Positions 32,388-40,781 of a DNA stretch of 40,955 nucleotides are shown in pieces. Source of the DNA: an uncultured Verrucomicrobiota bacterium. Its GTDB lineage: Bacteria > Verrucomicrobiota > Verrucomicrobiia > Limisphaerales > UBA9464. The notes below the pieces were generated by a model that saw only the letters and a program-made list of their open reading frames with translations, was not told the DNA's origin and searched no databases. The position numbers and the translations under genes are program-made. Location of the stretch: NCBI GenBank assembly GCA_903880005.1, contig CAIRNV010000231.1, forward strand, positions 1 to 40,955, read 5' to 3'. The stretch's first letter is position 1. Every line of letters begins with the position of its first letter.

Positions 32388-32428
32388 GGCGAGGCATCGG
32401 GCACGCCCGGCCTCGCCCTTTTTTATTT
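32388..32428 (+). terminator. Rho-independent terminator between the RRM gene and infA
   Basis: The outer stem GGCGAGGC (32388-32395) pairs perfectly with GCCTCGCC (32410-32417), an inner CGGG/CCCG extends it, and TTTTTTATTT follows at 32419-32428. It is the clearest intrinsic terminator in the window. It sits 26 bases after the RRM stop and 5 bases before the infA ATG. Confidence 0.9.
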
Positions 32429-32433
32429 CCAGG

Positions 32434-32664
32434 ATGGACAAGCATTCGAGCAGCGAAGGTCACGTCGAGGTGGAGGGATACGTCAGGACGGTCCTGCGCG
32501 GGACGATGTTTCGCGTGGAGCTGGACAACAAGCACATGGTCCTGGCGACGGTCTGCGGGAAGATGCGCAAGCGCTTCGTGCGGTTGAACGCCGGGGACCG
32601 CGTGCGCATGGAAATGTCGCCCTACGACCTCGACCGCGCCCGCATCACGTGGCGCATTGGTTGA
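32434..32664 (+). CDS. infA: Translation initiation factor IF-1
   Basis: The protein has 76 residues, close to the usual 72. It is one S1-type OB fold: EVEGYVRTVLRGTMFRVELDNKHMVLATVCGKMRKRFVRLNAGDRVRMEMSPYD matches the IF-1 core, including the K-M-R-K segment and the G-D-R-V turn. IF-1 binds the ribosomal A site during initiation. The ATG directly follows the T-tract of a terminator with no Shine-Dalgarno site between them, so expression would need read-through of that hairpin or a start site within it. It is outside the usual ribosomal-protein operon context. Confidence 0.93.
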   Translation: MDKHSSSEGHVEVEGYVRTVLRGTMFRVELDNKHMVLATVCGKMRKRFVRLNAGDRVRMEMSPYDLDRARITWRIG

Positions 32665-32793
32665 CGCCAGGCTGGCGTGGCGTTGCCGCGTCACATCCGC
32701 CCGGATCTCCGCATTCCACGCTTCGGTTGCGAACCGCGGATTGACTCGCGCGGGTAGGTTCCCACGATCCTTGGCGACAGAGATGGTCGTGCC

Positions 32794-33696
32794 ATGAGTC
32801 GAACAAAAACGCCCAGGTCCCGCCGAGTCACGTTGGGATTGCTGCAGCATGCCTGTGGGGAGGACCCCGCGGGCAATTTGGACACGTGCCTGAAGGCGGC
32901 CGACCAAGCCGCCCGTGACGGCGCCCAAATCCTCTGCACCCAGGAACTGTTCCGGTCCCAGTACTTTTGCCAGGCGGAGAAGCACGAGTACTTCAAGCTG
33001 GCCGAGACCATCCCAGGGCCATCGACGGAGGCGTTCCAAAAGCTGGCACGGCGTCGCAAGGTCGTTGTGGTGGCCTCGTTGTTCGAGCGCCGCGCACAGG
33101 GGCTTTACCACAACACCTCGGTCATCATCGATGCCGACGGCTCGGTCGTGGGCAAGTATCGCAAGATGCACATCCCGGACGACCCTTTGTTCTACGAGAA
33201 GTTCTACTTCACCCCCGGCGACACCGGCTTCCGCGCCTGGGATACGCGGTTCGGCCGCATCGGGGTGCTGATATGCTGGGACCAGTGGTATCCCGAGGCG
33301 GCGCGCCTCACTGCCTTGGCCGGTGCCGAGATCTTGTTCTACCCCACGGCCATCGGATGGCATCCGTCGGAAAAGGCGGAGCATGGGACGAACCAGCACG
33401 GGGCCTGGGAGACCATCCAGCGCTCGCATGCCGTCGCAAATGGTTGCTTCGTCGCGTCCGTGAACCGTGTGGGCTTGGAAAAGCCCGAGGGCGGGGACGG
33501 CCTTGAGTTTTGGGGCCAGTCGTTCGTGGCCGGAACCTCCGGTCAATTGCTGGCGAAGGCATCGGTGGACCAACCCGAGAACCTTCTCGTGTCCGTGGAT
33601 CTCGAGAAGGTGGACGTCACACGGACTCATTGGCCCTTCCTGCGGGATCGTAGGATCGACGCCTACGGGGACATCACACGGCGCTACGTGGATTAG
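32794..33696 (+). CDS. aguB: N-carbamoylputrescine amidase (nitrilase superfamily)
   Basis: The protein has 300 residues. The nitrilase triad is visible: E51 (CTQELF), K124 (KYRKMHIP) and C161 (LICWDQWYPEAA). The sequence around it (QYFCQAEKHEYFKLAE, FYFTPGDTGF, IGWHPSEKAEHGTNQHGAWETIQRSHA) is that of N-carbamoylputrescine amidases, which release putrescine, CO2 and ammonia in agmatine-derived polyamine synthesis. The partner agmatine deiminase, often adjacent, is absent here. The ATG follows GATGGTCGTGCC; a TTGACT (32741-32746) upstream could be a -35 box, but no convincing -10 is seen. Confidence 0.93.
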   Translation: MSRTKTPRSRRVTLGLLQHACGEDPAGNLDTCLKAADQAARDGAQILCTQELFRSQYFCQAEKHEYFKLAETIPGPSTEAFQKLARRRKVVVVASLFERRAQGLYHNTSVIIDADGSVVGKYRKMHIPDDPLFYEKFYFTPGDTGFRAWDTRFGRIGVLICWDQWYPEAARLTALAGAEILFYPTAIGWHPSEKAEHGTNQHGAWETIQRSHAVANGCFVASVNRVGLEKPEGGDGLEFWGQSFVAGTSGQLLAKASVDQPENLLVSVDLEKVDVTRTHWPFLRDRRIDAYGDITRRYVD

Positions 33697-34348
33697 CCCC
33701 GGCCGATTCAGCCTGGGACCGACGGTTGGGCAAGGGATCGCCCCCGCCCAAGCTTGTCGGCAGATCCGAACGTTCTGCTCCATGCGGGGGACCCGGCTCA
33801 GCCCGCCGTCCACTTGGTCAGGAGACCCGGCATCCCGGTGGAAGCATCCGGCGATCTCCCTCAAGTCGCCCTCACCCCACCACCTCTTCGCCCGTGGCTG
33901 ATTCGAGTGCGCTCCAGCCTATCTCAGGTGGACTCCAACCCATCTCGAGTGCACACAACAAGGGATCAGGGTGCACTTCGATCGACCTCGAGTTCAATCC
34001 GACCCATCTCGGGTGCGGCGCGGGCTCAGCTTCATCTCGCACCGGGTTCGGGTTCACCGGATCCGGGCCGCCCGCCCTACTCAAGGCCCATGTCCTTGGG
34101 CCTCCAGCAGGGTGTTGGAACGACGAAATTGACCCGGAAACAGTGGCCGGGCATGAGCTCGACCCGCCTTTCCGGCAGATCCGAAGGTTTCGCCCACTTT
34201 GTAGGCCGCGTGCCCTTACAGGGCATCCCGACGCGGGACGTAGCCAGGCCAGGCCGAAGGGGGCCGAGTGCGGCGATTGGCCCTGAAAATTCACAATGGG
34301 TGCCTCGACCGTCCGGGCGTTGGGCACGTAGCGTGTGGTTTCACCGTA
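33697..34348 (+). other. Long structured spacer upstream of ppk1
   Basis: No gene is supported in these 652 bases; open frames on both strands are not protein-like. Contents include a 13-bp direct repeat cggcagatccgaa at 33758-33770 and 34173-34185, the 21-bp-period array at 33900-34015, a hairpin AGGCCCA-TGTCCT-TGGGCCT (34084-34103), and TGCCC-TTACA-GGGCA (34210-34224). It may be a long regulatory leader or the remnant of a lost gene. Confidence 0.5.
33900..34015 (+). repeat. Degenerate tandem array, six units with a 21-bp period
   Basis: Ten-base cores occur at 33900 GATTCGAGTG, 33921 ATCTCAGGTG, 33942 ATCTCGAGTG, 33964 GATCAGGGTG, 33985 ACCTCGAGTT and 34006 ATCTCGGGTG, spaced 21, 21, 22, 21 and 21 bases. 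The 11-base gaps also share a pattern (CTCCAGCCT, CTCCAACCC, ATCCGACCC). Regular spacing of two helical turns suits protein-binding iterons; 21 bases is also seven codons, so a decayed heptapeptide-coding repeat is possible. Confidence 0.65.
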
Positions 34349-36487
34349 ATGGCCAAGGGAAAAACACTGGAGACGTCGGAGGCATCGTTGTTCAACCGTG
34401 AGTTGTCGTGGTTGCAATTCAATGGTCGCGTCTTGGGTGAGGCCCGGTGCGCGTCGGTGCCGTGGTTGGAGCGGTTGAAGTTCTTCTGCATCGTGCACTC
34501 CAACCTGGACGAGTTCTTCGAGGTGCGGGTGGCGAGCTTGAAGCAGGAGCGGGAGTCGGGACGGGGCGGGAGGTCGGCGGATGGCAGGACGGCGTCGGAG
34601 ACGTTGGCGGCGGTGACGGTGGCGGTGCGGGCCTTGCTGGGGGAGGCGTGGGAGTGCTGGCGAAGGGAGTTGGTTCCGGGCTTGGCACAGGCCGGGATTC
34701 GGTTCCTGGACCCCAAGACTTTGGGTGATGACCTGCGGGCGTGGTTGACGCGCTACTATCGGGAGCGGGTCCACCCGGTGCTGACGCCCTTGGCGGTGGA
34801 CCCTTCGCATCCGTTCCCCCAAGTGCTCAACAAGAGTGAGAACCTGATCGCCCGGGCAACGGCGAGGAACGGCGGGGAGGAACGGCGGCGCCTCGTGATC
34901 GTCCAGGTCCCGCGTGTCTTGCCTGGGTGGGTGCGCTTGCCGTCGGCCGAGGGCCGGCTGGACTTGGTGTCGTTGGCGGACGTGATCGGGATGCACCTGG
35001 GCGACTTGTTTCCGGGGACGGAGCTGGGGCCGTGGTCGGCGTTTCGGGTGACGCGGAATGGCGAGTTGTACATCGAGGAGGAGGAGGCGGGGAACTTGCT
35101 GAGAGCGGTGGAGGCGGAGTTGGACAACCGGCGGAAGGGTGAGGCGGTGCGGTTGGAGGTGAGCGCGAGCTGCCCGCCGGACATCCAGCAGGAATTGTTG
35201 TCCACGCTGGGTCTGTGCGCCGGTGACCTGTACGTGATGGAGGGGCCGCTCAGCCCCGCCCGCTTCCTGTCCGTCTGTGACGCCGAGCCGTTCCCGGGAT
35301 TGCGCGAGCCGGTCTTCGCGGCGCGAGAGGTGGAGGGGTTGGCGGGGTGCGAGGATTTGTTCGGGGCGATCCGGGAGCGGGACTGGTTGATGCACCATCC
35401 CTACGAGAGCTTCGAGACGGTCGTGCGCTTTCTGGAGCAGGCGGCGTCGGACCCGCGGGTGCTGGCCATCAAGCAGACCCTGTATCGGACGGGCGGGGAC
35501 GCGCGGGTTGTGGGGGCATTGATGAACGCGGTGCGGAATGGGAAGCAGGTGACGGCGGTGGTCGAGTTGAAGGCGCGGTTCGACGAGGCGAACAACATCC
35601 GCTGGGCGCGTGCGTTGGAGGAGGCGGGCGTGCACGTGGTGTACGGGTTGGTGGGGTACAAGATCCATTGCAAGGCGGCGATGGTGGTGCGGAGGGACGA
35701 GGACGGGATCCGTCGGTACGTGCACTTGTCCACGGGCAATTACAACGCCTCGACGTCGCGGTTCTACACGGACCTGGGGTTGCTCACGGCGCGTGCGGAC
35801 TTTGGGGAGGATGTCTCGGCGTTGTTCAACCTGTTGACGGGCCTGTGCCGCTTCCAGGGGACGCGACGGCTCCTCGTGGCTCCGTACCAGATGCACGAGC
35901 GCGTGATCGCGATGATTGACCGCGAGGCGGCGCATGCGCGCGCGGGCTTGCCGTCGCGGATCGTGGCCAAGATGAACTCGCTGGTGGATCCGGACGTGAT
36001 CGAGGCCCTGTACCGGGCATCCCGCGCGGGCGTGGAGGTGGACTTGATCGTGCGCGGGATTTGCTGCCTTCGGCCCGGGGTGGAGGGGATGAGCGCGACG
36101 ATCCGCGTGCGGAGCATCGTGGACCGCTTCCTCGAGCACGCGCGGGTGTGGTCGTTCGCGAACGGGGGGAGGCCGGAGGCATGGATGGCGAGCGCGGACT
36201 GGATGCCGCGCAACTTCCACAAGCGGATCGAGGTCGCGTTCCCGGTGGAGGACGGGCGTTTGCGGGAGCGGGTGGAGGAAGAGGTGCTCGGGCGGCAATT
36301 GGCGGACACGGCCAAGGCCCGCGTGCTGGGCCCGGATGGCCGGTATGTGGCCGTGAAGAAGAAGGGCGGCGGGCCCGGGCGGCGGAGCCAGGTGGAGTTC
36401 ATGGAGCTCGCGTCCGGGCGAGGCCGGGTGCAGGCAAGGGAACGGCATCCCGCACGGATGACGCCGGGACGGAGGCCGGGGCCGTGA
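34349..36487 (+). CDS. ppk1: Polyphosphate kinase 1
   Basis: The protein has 712 residues, the normal Ppk1 size. The N domain opens with SLFNRELSWLQFNGRVL. Then come the FCIVHSNLDEFFEVRV and HPVLTPLAVDPSHPFPQVLNKSEN blocks and the KQTLYRTGGD segment. H440 in YKIHCKAAMV corresponds to the autophosphorylated histidine of the E. coli enzyme, and H459 in YVHLSTGNYN to the second conserved one. SLVDPDVIEALYRASRAGVEVDLIVRGICCLRPGV is also typical. It reversibly polymerises ATP gamma-phosphate into polyphosphate at the inner membrane or in granules. The ATG at 34349 is chosen from family alignment memory; the frame is open further upstream. The stop overlaps the GTG of gluQRS, so they are coupled. 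Confidence 0.96.
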   Translation: MAKGKTLETSEASLFNRELSWLQFNGRVLGEARCASVPWLERLKFFCIVHSNLDEFFEVRVASLKQERESGRGGRSADGRTASETLAAVTVAVRALLGEAWECWRRELVPGLAQAGIRFLDPKTLGDDLRAWLTRYYRERVHPVLTPLAVDPSHPFPQVLNKSENLIARATARNGGEERRRLVIVQVPRVLPGWVRLPSAEGRLDLVSLADVIGMHLGDLFPGTELGPWSAFRVTRNGELYIEEEEAGNLLRAVEAELDNRRKGEAVRLEVSASCPPDIQQELLSTLGLCAGDLYVMEGPLSPARFLSVCDAEPFPGLREPVFAAREVEGLAGCEDLFGAIRERDWLMHHPYESFETVVRFLEQAASDPRVLAIKQTLYRTGGDARVVGALMNAVRNGKQVTAVVELKARFDEANNIRWARALEEAGVHVVYGLVGYKIHCKAAMVVRRDEDGIRRYVHLSTGNYNASTSRFYTDLGLLTARADFGEDVSALFNLLTGLCRFQGTRRLLVAPYQMHERVIAMIDREAAHARAGLPSRIVAKMNSLVDPDVIEALYRASRAGVEVDLIVRGICCLRPGVEGMSATIRVRSIVDRFLEHARVWSFANGGRPEAWMASADWMPRNFHKRIEVAFPVEDGRLRERVEEEVLGRQLADTAKARVLGPDGRYVAVKKKGGGPGRRSQVEFMELASGRGRVQARERHPARMTPGRRPGP

Positions 36488-37341
36488 AGGGCGAAGGATC
36501 CTATCGGGGACGGTTGGCCCCGTCGCCGACGGGCTACCTCCACGTGGGGCATGCGCGGACGTTCTACGTGGCGTGGCAGCGGGCGCGGGCGGCGGGGGGG
36601 ACGTTGGTGCTTCGCAACGACGACCTCGACCGGGATCGGGTGAGGCCTGAATTCGTGGAGGCATTCCAGGAGGACCTCGCGTGGCTGGGGTTGGACTGGG
36701 ACCAGGGGCCGGTGGCCCAGTCCGGCAGGATGGGGTGGTACGAGGAGGCGCTGGAGCGGTTGAAGTCCAGCGGGTGGGTCTATCCATGCGTGTGCTCGCG
36801 CCGGGACGTGTTGTCGGCCTTGGCGGCGCCGCATGCCGGGGAGGACGAGCCGCTGTATCCCGGGACATGCCGGGGGCAGTTCACGGGTGGGGAGTGGAAT
36901 GGGAAACGGGTGAGCTGGCGGATGCGGCTGACCGAGGGTGAGGCGGTGGAATTCGAGGATGGTGCGATGGGGAGGCAGCGATGCGTCGCGGGCCGTGACA
37001 TCGGGGACTTCGTGGTTTGGAGGCACGATGGCCTGCCCAGCTACCAGTTGGCCTGCGTCGTGGACGACGCGTTGATGGGGATGACGGAGGTGGTGCGCGG
37101 CGAGGACCTGCTGGTCAGCACGGCGCGGCAGTTGTGGATCTACCGGGCGCTGGGATGGGCCGCCCCTTCCTTCTTTCATTGCACGCTGGTGCGGGACGAC
37201 CAAGGACGGCGCCTTGCGAAACGGAATGCGGCGTTGTCCATCCGGGCATTGCGGGCTGCGGGGAGGCGGCCTGCAGACGTCTTGGCGAGCCTTTGCCTTG
37301 AGGACGGCGTTGCAGGGAGTCATTGGGGTGGTCTTTCATAG
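36484..37341 (+). CDS. gluQRS: Glutamyl-Q tRNA(Asp) synthetase
   Basis: The protein has 285 residues from the GTG overlapping the ppk1 stop (GTGA). It is a truncated class I GluRS paralogue: RLAPSPTGYLHVGHAR with the HIGH-type H20-V-G-H23, a KMSKS-like RRLAKRN near residue 245, and no anticodon-binding domain. The zinc site C102-x-C104, Y125, C129 (YPCVCS, YPGTC) matches GluQRS. The segment LVLRNDDLDRDRVRP replaces the usual R-I-E-D-x-D and is slightly unusual in having N-D-D. The enzyme attaches glutamate to queuosine-34 of tRNA-Asp in the cytosol. Linkage to ppk1 rather than to dksA is not the arrangement known from enterobacteria. Confidence 0.92.
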   Translation: MKGEGSYRGRLAPSPTGYLHVGHARTFYVAWQRARAAGGTLVLRNDDLDRDRVRPEFVEAFQEDLAWLGLDWDQGPVAQSGRMGWYEEALERLKSSGWVYPCVCSRRDVLSALAAPHAGEDEPLYPGTCRGQFTGGEWNGKRVSWRMRLTEGEAVEFEDGAMGRQRCVAGRDIGDFVVWRHDGLPSYQLACVVDDALMGMTEVVRGEDLLVSTARQLWIYRALGWAAPSFFHCTLVRDDQGRRLAKRNAALSIRALRAAGRRPADVLASLCLEDGVAGSHWGGLS

Positions 37342-37378
37342 GGGCGGGTCGGGCGAGGCCCCGGTGGAGTTCCTCGCC

Positions 37379-37530
37379 GAGACAATTCAGTTGGGAGTCT
37401 GCGCGCGACGCGGCAGGGTCTCGGGGAGCGAGCGGGGCATGAGGCCCCAGGAGGCCCGGGCCTCCGGAAAAACGACGAATGGGCGAAAACAATGGATCGA
37501 GCCGGGCCGACTTGTGGGAACGCCCGGCTT
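37379..37530 (-). repeat. Degraded candidate copy of the palindromic element (copy H)
   Basis: GAGACAATTCAGTTGGGAG at the left matches the end of copies D and F. Further pieces follow in the same order: GAGCGAGCGGGGC, GGCCC, AACGACGAA, GATCGAGCCGGGCCGAC and GGAACGCCCGGCTT. It fills most of the 208-base spacer after gluQRS and ends 19 bases before the TPR gene start. The rest of that spacer is featureless. Confidence 0.55.
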
Positions 37531-37549
37531 GGGATCGTGAAACGAGGCT

Positions 37550-39337
37550 ATGGAAGACTCCCAAAGGAAAGCAGCTTCGACCGCGTGGCTGCGAAGGGCT
37601 GCGGTCGGCGTGGTTCTCCTGATCTTGGTCATCCCATGGCTGGGGTTGCCGAAGGTGTGGAGGCAGACGCCGGCAGACTTCTCGCCGCCGGTTCGCGTCA
37701 GCGTCGTGGACCTCGTCCAGGCTTGGTCGTTGAAGCGCGCGGCGGCGCGTCACATGGCGGGCGGCAACTTCCAGGCTGCGATGGACTGCTGGCGGTCCGC
37801 GTTTGCCAACAATCCGGCGGACCTGGACGTGCTGCGGGATTGGCTGGGCGTGATCGGACGGGACGCGTCGTTGGCGGCGGGCAAGGGTGCGTTCATCCAA
37901 ACCTCGGTAGGGTGGTTGTTGCACTTGGGCCGTACCAACATTGCCGACGTGGAGCTGGCCATGGGCGTGATGGAGCGGGCGGGGGATGTGCGGCAGGTGC
38001 TGTCCATGGGAGGCCGATGGAAGGATCAGCTCGGGACGGTTGGGAAAGGGTGGATGGCACGAGCCTATTTTGACGACGGCGAGATGGAGAGCTTCAAGCT
38101 CGCATGGCAGGCGAACGAGACGGCCTTCATGGGCGACCCGGAATTGGTGCTGTACCGGGATGCATGGCGGGCTCACTGGGGGCCCGTGGCCACGCTTCGG
38201 GAGGGGAGAACGCGACTGGAGGAGGCGATCAAACAGCCCGGAAGCCGGCGACTCGCCCTGAGGCTGGCGATGCACGTGGCCTACGCGCGCGAGGATCCCA
38301 CGGAGTATGGGCGACTTCTGGGGCTGTTGGAGGCCGATGGTGGGGCCGAGGCCGGCAATCACCTCCGGTACTGGGCGATGCTCATCGCGAACGGCCAGAG
38401 GGAGTCGGCGAGAAAGCTGGCGGCGGGTGGTCTGGTGCAGCCGAGGACGTTGGTGGAAATTCAAGCCATGGCCAAGGTGCTGGTCGCGTTGGACTTGGGT
38501 TCGCGTGCGTTGTCGATGCTGGAGGCCAACCGCGAGAGGTTTCGACGCGACCCCGGCTACTGGCTCGTGGAGGCCCGATGCCTGATGGCCTTGGGGAAAT
38601 GGAAGGAAATGGAGGTCTTGGGCCGCTCCTGCCGCGGCATCCCGAACATCGACAAGGGAGACCTGGGCGTCGGCTGGGGGATCGAGGCCGTCGGTGTCAA
38701 CGGGGATGGTCGAAGGGAGGAGGCCCGCGAGTTGGGTCGCCGGATGCTGTTGTCGGTCCCCAAGTCGCCCGAAATCTGCGGTTCGTTGGCGTTGATGTTG
38801 ACGGAGGCGAAGCTGGATCACCTGGCGTTGGCCATGGTCCGCCTACTTGAACCCCACGCGATGGACAACCCCGCCTACTGGAAGCAACGGACCCTCGTCG
38901 CCAGCCAGACGCTGGACGGGTTCGAGTTGGTCCGTTCGAGCACGGAAAGAATGGCCCTGGAGCCGAATGACATCCTCGCGAGGAACATGCATGCAGCCGT
39001 GCTGTTGATGGTGAGGGAGGACCCCGCCGAGGTGGTTCGGCTAACATTCCAGAACATGGCGTTGCTGCCTGGGAACGCGGACGTGCGGCTCAACCACGCC
39101 ATGGCCCTCGCCTTCAACGGCCGTGCCCGCGAGGCCTCCCAGATCCTTTCCGCGATGTCCGAGCGATCCCTGACGTCCGCCCAAAGGAACAACTACCGCC
39201 TGGCATGGTTTGACGTGTACGTCGCGCAAAGGGACTGGGCCAAGGCGAGGGACCTTTCCGAGAGGTTGGACAAGAGCCAGCTCCTGCCCTTGCAACGCAA
39301 GCGGGTCCAGGAGGAGATCGCCCGCATGCCGCCCTGA
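37550..39337 (+). CDS. Membrane-anchored TPR-repeat protein of unknown function
   Basis: The protein has 595 residues. A single hydrophobic helix at about residues 15-34 (AAVGVVLLILVIPWLGLPKV) anchors it or acts as a signal. The remainder is all-helical with TPR-like pairs: AARHMAGGNFQAAMDCWRSAFANNPADLDVL, ALDLGSRALSMLEANRERFRRDPGYWLVEARCLMALGKWKEME, and LNHAMALAFNGRAREASQIL near the C-terminus. TPR scaffolds of this size in this phylum often sit with exosortase or cell-surface assembly genes, but none is here. The function is unknown; I would expect a periplasmic protein-interaction role. Confidence 0.8.
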   Translation: MEDSQRKAASTAWLRRAAVGVVLLILVIPWLGLPKVWRQTPADFSPPVRVSVVDLVQAWSLKRAAARHMAGGNFQAAMDCWRSAFANNPADLDVLRDWLGVIGRDASLAAGKGAFIQTSVGWLLHLGRTNIADVELAMGVMERAGDVRQVLSMGGRWKDQLGTVGKGWMARAYFDDGEMESFKLAWQANETAFMGDPELVLYRDAWRAHWGPVATLREGRTRLEEAIKQPGSRRLALRLAMHVAYAREDPTEYGRLLGLLEADGGAEAGNHLRYWAMLIANGQRESARKLAAGGLVQPRTLVEIQAMAKVLVALDLGSRALSMLEANRERFRRDPGYWLVEARCLMALGKWKEMEVLGRSCRGIPNIDKGDLGVGWGIEAVGVNGDGRREEARELGRRMLLSVPKSPEICGSLALMLTEAKLDHLALAMVRLLEPHAMDNPAYWKQRTLVASQTLDGFELVRSSTERMALEPNDILARNMHAAVLLMVREDPAEVVRLTFQNMALLPGNADVRLNHAMALAFNGRAREASQILSAMSERSLTSAQRNNYRLAWFDVYVAQRDWAKARDLSERLDKSQLLPLQRKRVQEEIARMPP

Positions 39338-39652
39338 CGGCGGGTGTAGGCCATGTGCCTCGTTCCATGACCCTGACGAGCTGACTCGTCGAGTACAGCG
39401 GGCGTGCGGCACAGCGAAGGCTTGAGGCTCGGCCCTGTTGCCTTTCCCCGCTTCGTTTTCAGCCAAGGTGAATGGATCGCCCGGAGGTGCGGAGGCGCGC
39501 AGGGGGGTTGTTCGGCTTCCTATCTCCGCGTCCCGGCGTCGCTGCGGGATGGTCGTGCGGATTGCCGGAGTGAAGTAGCCCTCCCCAGGCGAGGGGGTGA
39601 AGCGGATCCAGGCGAGGCGGGCCTACGACACAGGACGAAAAATCAAGGGCTT
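39338..39652 (+). other. Spacer after the TPR gene
   Basis: These 315 bases hold no supported gene. GACGAG-CTGA-CTCGTC (39375-39390) is a perfect 6-bp hairpin with a tetraloop about 40 bases after the TPR stop. It could be a terminator but lacks a T-run. The rest up to copy E shows nothing I can name. Confidence 0.45.
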
Positions 39653-39819
39653 AGCCGGGACGATTCAGTCGGATCGGTCGTGCTTGCTCGATCTGCTTGC
39701 TCAAATCCTTCGTCGTTCGCTCGTTACGGGCCTGGAACTGGCCCGCGCCTCGCTCACTCCTCGGCTTGCGCAAGCATCTGCTTCGCAATCACTTCCCTCC
39801 CAACTGAGTCGTCCCGGCT
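39653..39819 (+). repeat. Palindromic element, full copy E (167 bp)
   Basis: The terminal repeats are agccgggacgattcagtcgg (39653-39672) and, on the other strand, agccgggacgactcagttgg (39800-39819), 18 of 20 matching. Both arms carry GGGAC where copy A has GTAAC. The interior is nearly identical to copy A (CTTGCTCAAATCC and centre GGAACT). It overlaps the last 63 coding bases and the stop of the minus-strand methyltransferase, in the opposite orientation to that gene. Confidence 0.92.
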
Positions 39820-40776
39820 TAGACGTGACCCGATTGCCTCGCCGGACTTCCTCAGGACCATGACGCAATTGTCCGCAAGCTGGATCGACCCAAGGAGCGC
39901 CTCCACGCCGGCCAGCACGGCCTTGAGCGGCATCATGGCCTTGCTTTGCTTGTAGGCCGTCGTGCGCTTCAAAAGCTCGGCCCGGTCACGGTCCGCAACG
40001 AATTCACCCCGCCCACGCCAGTCCTGGGCGATCACCAGCGGGTTGAAGTGCATCGAGGTTTCCAGGACCGGGGTGAGGCTGGATTGGCCCGACACGAACC
40101 GGCGCAGCGTGGAGCGGCTGAAGTAGTTCACGTGCTGGGGGAAGATGTACCGGTACTTCTGGCCCAGCAGCCGGACGGCGAGCGACCGGTAGTTGGGAAC
40201 CAGGAGGAAGCACACCCCGTTGGGCTTGAGCAACCGCGCCGTCTTCGCAAGGAAATGCCCCGGGTTCTCCAGGTGCTCCATCACCGCCCAAAACGTGACC
40301 GCCGACAGGCTCCCGTCGGAGATGGGCGTGTCCAGGTACGACTCCCGCAGGACGCGGATTCCCCGGCTTGCAGCATGGTCCAGCGCCGGCCCCGCGACGT
40401 CGATGCCCATGGTCTCGTAGTCGCCCGGGAACCGGGCCCCCAACTGATACAGGAACGCCCCGGTCGAGCACCCGACGTCCAACACCGTCCCGCCCGTGCA
40501 GAAGCGCCGGAACAACCTCAACTCCCGGGCAAAGCGTGGCGTGGCGTAGTCGCCCTCGAGCTTGGCTTGCGACAGGTAAAAGGGCCCGGACAACTGGTCG
40601 TAATAGGATCCGTCGGCCCAGCCCTTCTCGATCGGGTCGGCGAACACCATCGAGCACGCGTCGCAACCCACGATGCGCAGCGTTTGTTTCTTGAAGCGTT
40701 CCGTCGAGGACGAGCCCCCGCAGACGGGGCAAGGGCGGGAGACGAGGCTCGGGTTGGAGGCAAGGTCTTGGCTCAT
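39754..40776 (-). CDS. SAM-dependent methyltransferase with N-terminal zinc ribbon; C-terminus from element E
   Basis: The protein has 340 residues. An N-terminal C16-x2-C19 and C38-x2-C41 (CPVCGG, CDAC) ribbon precedes a class I methyltransferase core with motif I VLDVGCSTG (98-106) and the WAVMEHLENPGHFLAKTARLLKPNG segment typical of Methyltransf_23. The ribbon-plus-methyltransferase layout is frequent in enzymes acting on sugars or surface polysaccharides, but the substrate here is unknown. The last 21 residues ([21 protein letters not shown]) and the stop come from palindromic element E, so the native C-terminus was probably replaced just after VMVLRKSGEAI. Copy F lies 5 bases upstream of the start. 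Confidence 0.85.
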   Translation of the reverse strand: MSQDLASNPSLVSRPCPVCGGSSSTERFKKQTLRIVGCDACSMVFADPIEKGWADGSYYDQLSGPFYLSQAKLEGDYATPRFARELRLFRRFCTGGTVLDVGCSTGAFLYQLGARFPGDYETMGIDVAGPALDHAASRGIRVLRESYLDTPISDGSLSAVTFWAVMEHLENPGHFLAKTARLLKPNGVCFLLVPNYRSLAVRLLGQKYRYIFPQHVNYFSRSTLRRFVSGQSSLTPVLETSMHFNPLVIAQDWRGRGEFVADRDRAELLKRTTAYKQSKAMMPLKAVLAGVEALLGSIQLADNCVMVLRKSGEAIGSRLSRDDSVGREVIAKQMLAQAEE

Positions 40777-40781
40777 GACTT

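Noticed and set aside
33703-33735. Another element end (CGATTCAGCCTGGGACCGACG) after aguB
   Set aside because: Only the first eight bases match the terminal repeat, and the rest does not follow the element order.
33900-34015. CRISPR array
   Set aside because: The 21-base period with 10-base degenerate cores and 11-base similar gaps is too short and too uniform for repeats with unique spacers, and no cas gene is present.
33900-34015. Classical PhoB box upstream of ppk1
   Set aside because: The spacing is similar but the CTGTCAT-type direct repeat is absent.
33872-36868. 998-codon minus-strand open frame opposite ppk1
   Set aside because: It lies over the unambiguous ppk1 gene and has shadow composition. 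Its C-terminal part crosses the 21-bp array, which is why a heptapeptide-like pattern (GWS repeats) appears there.
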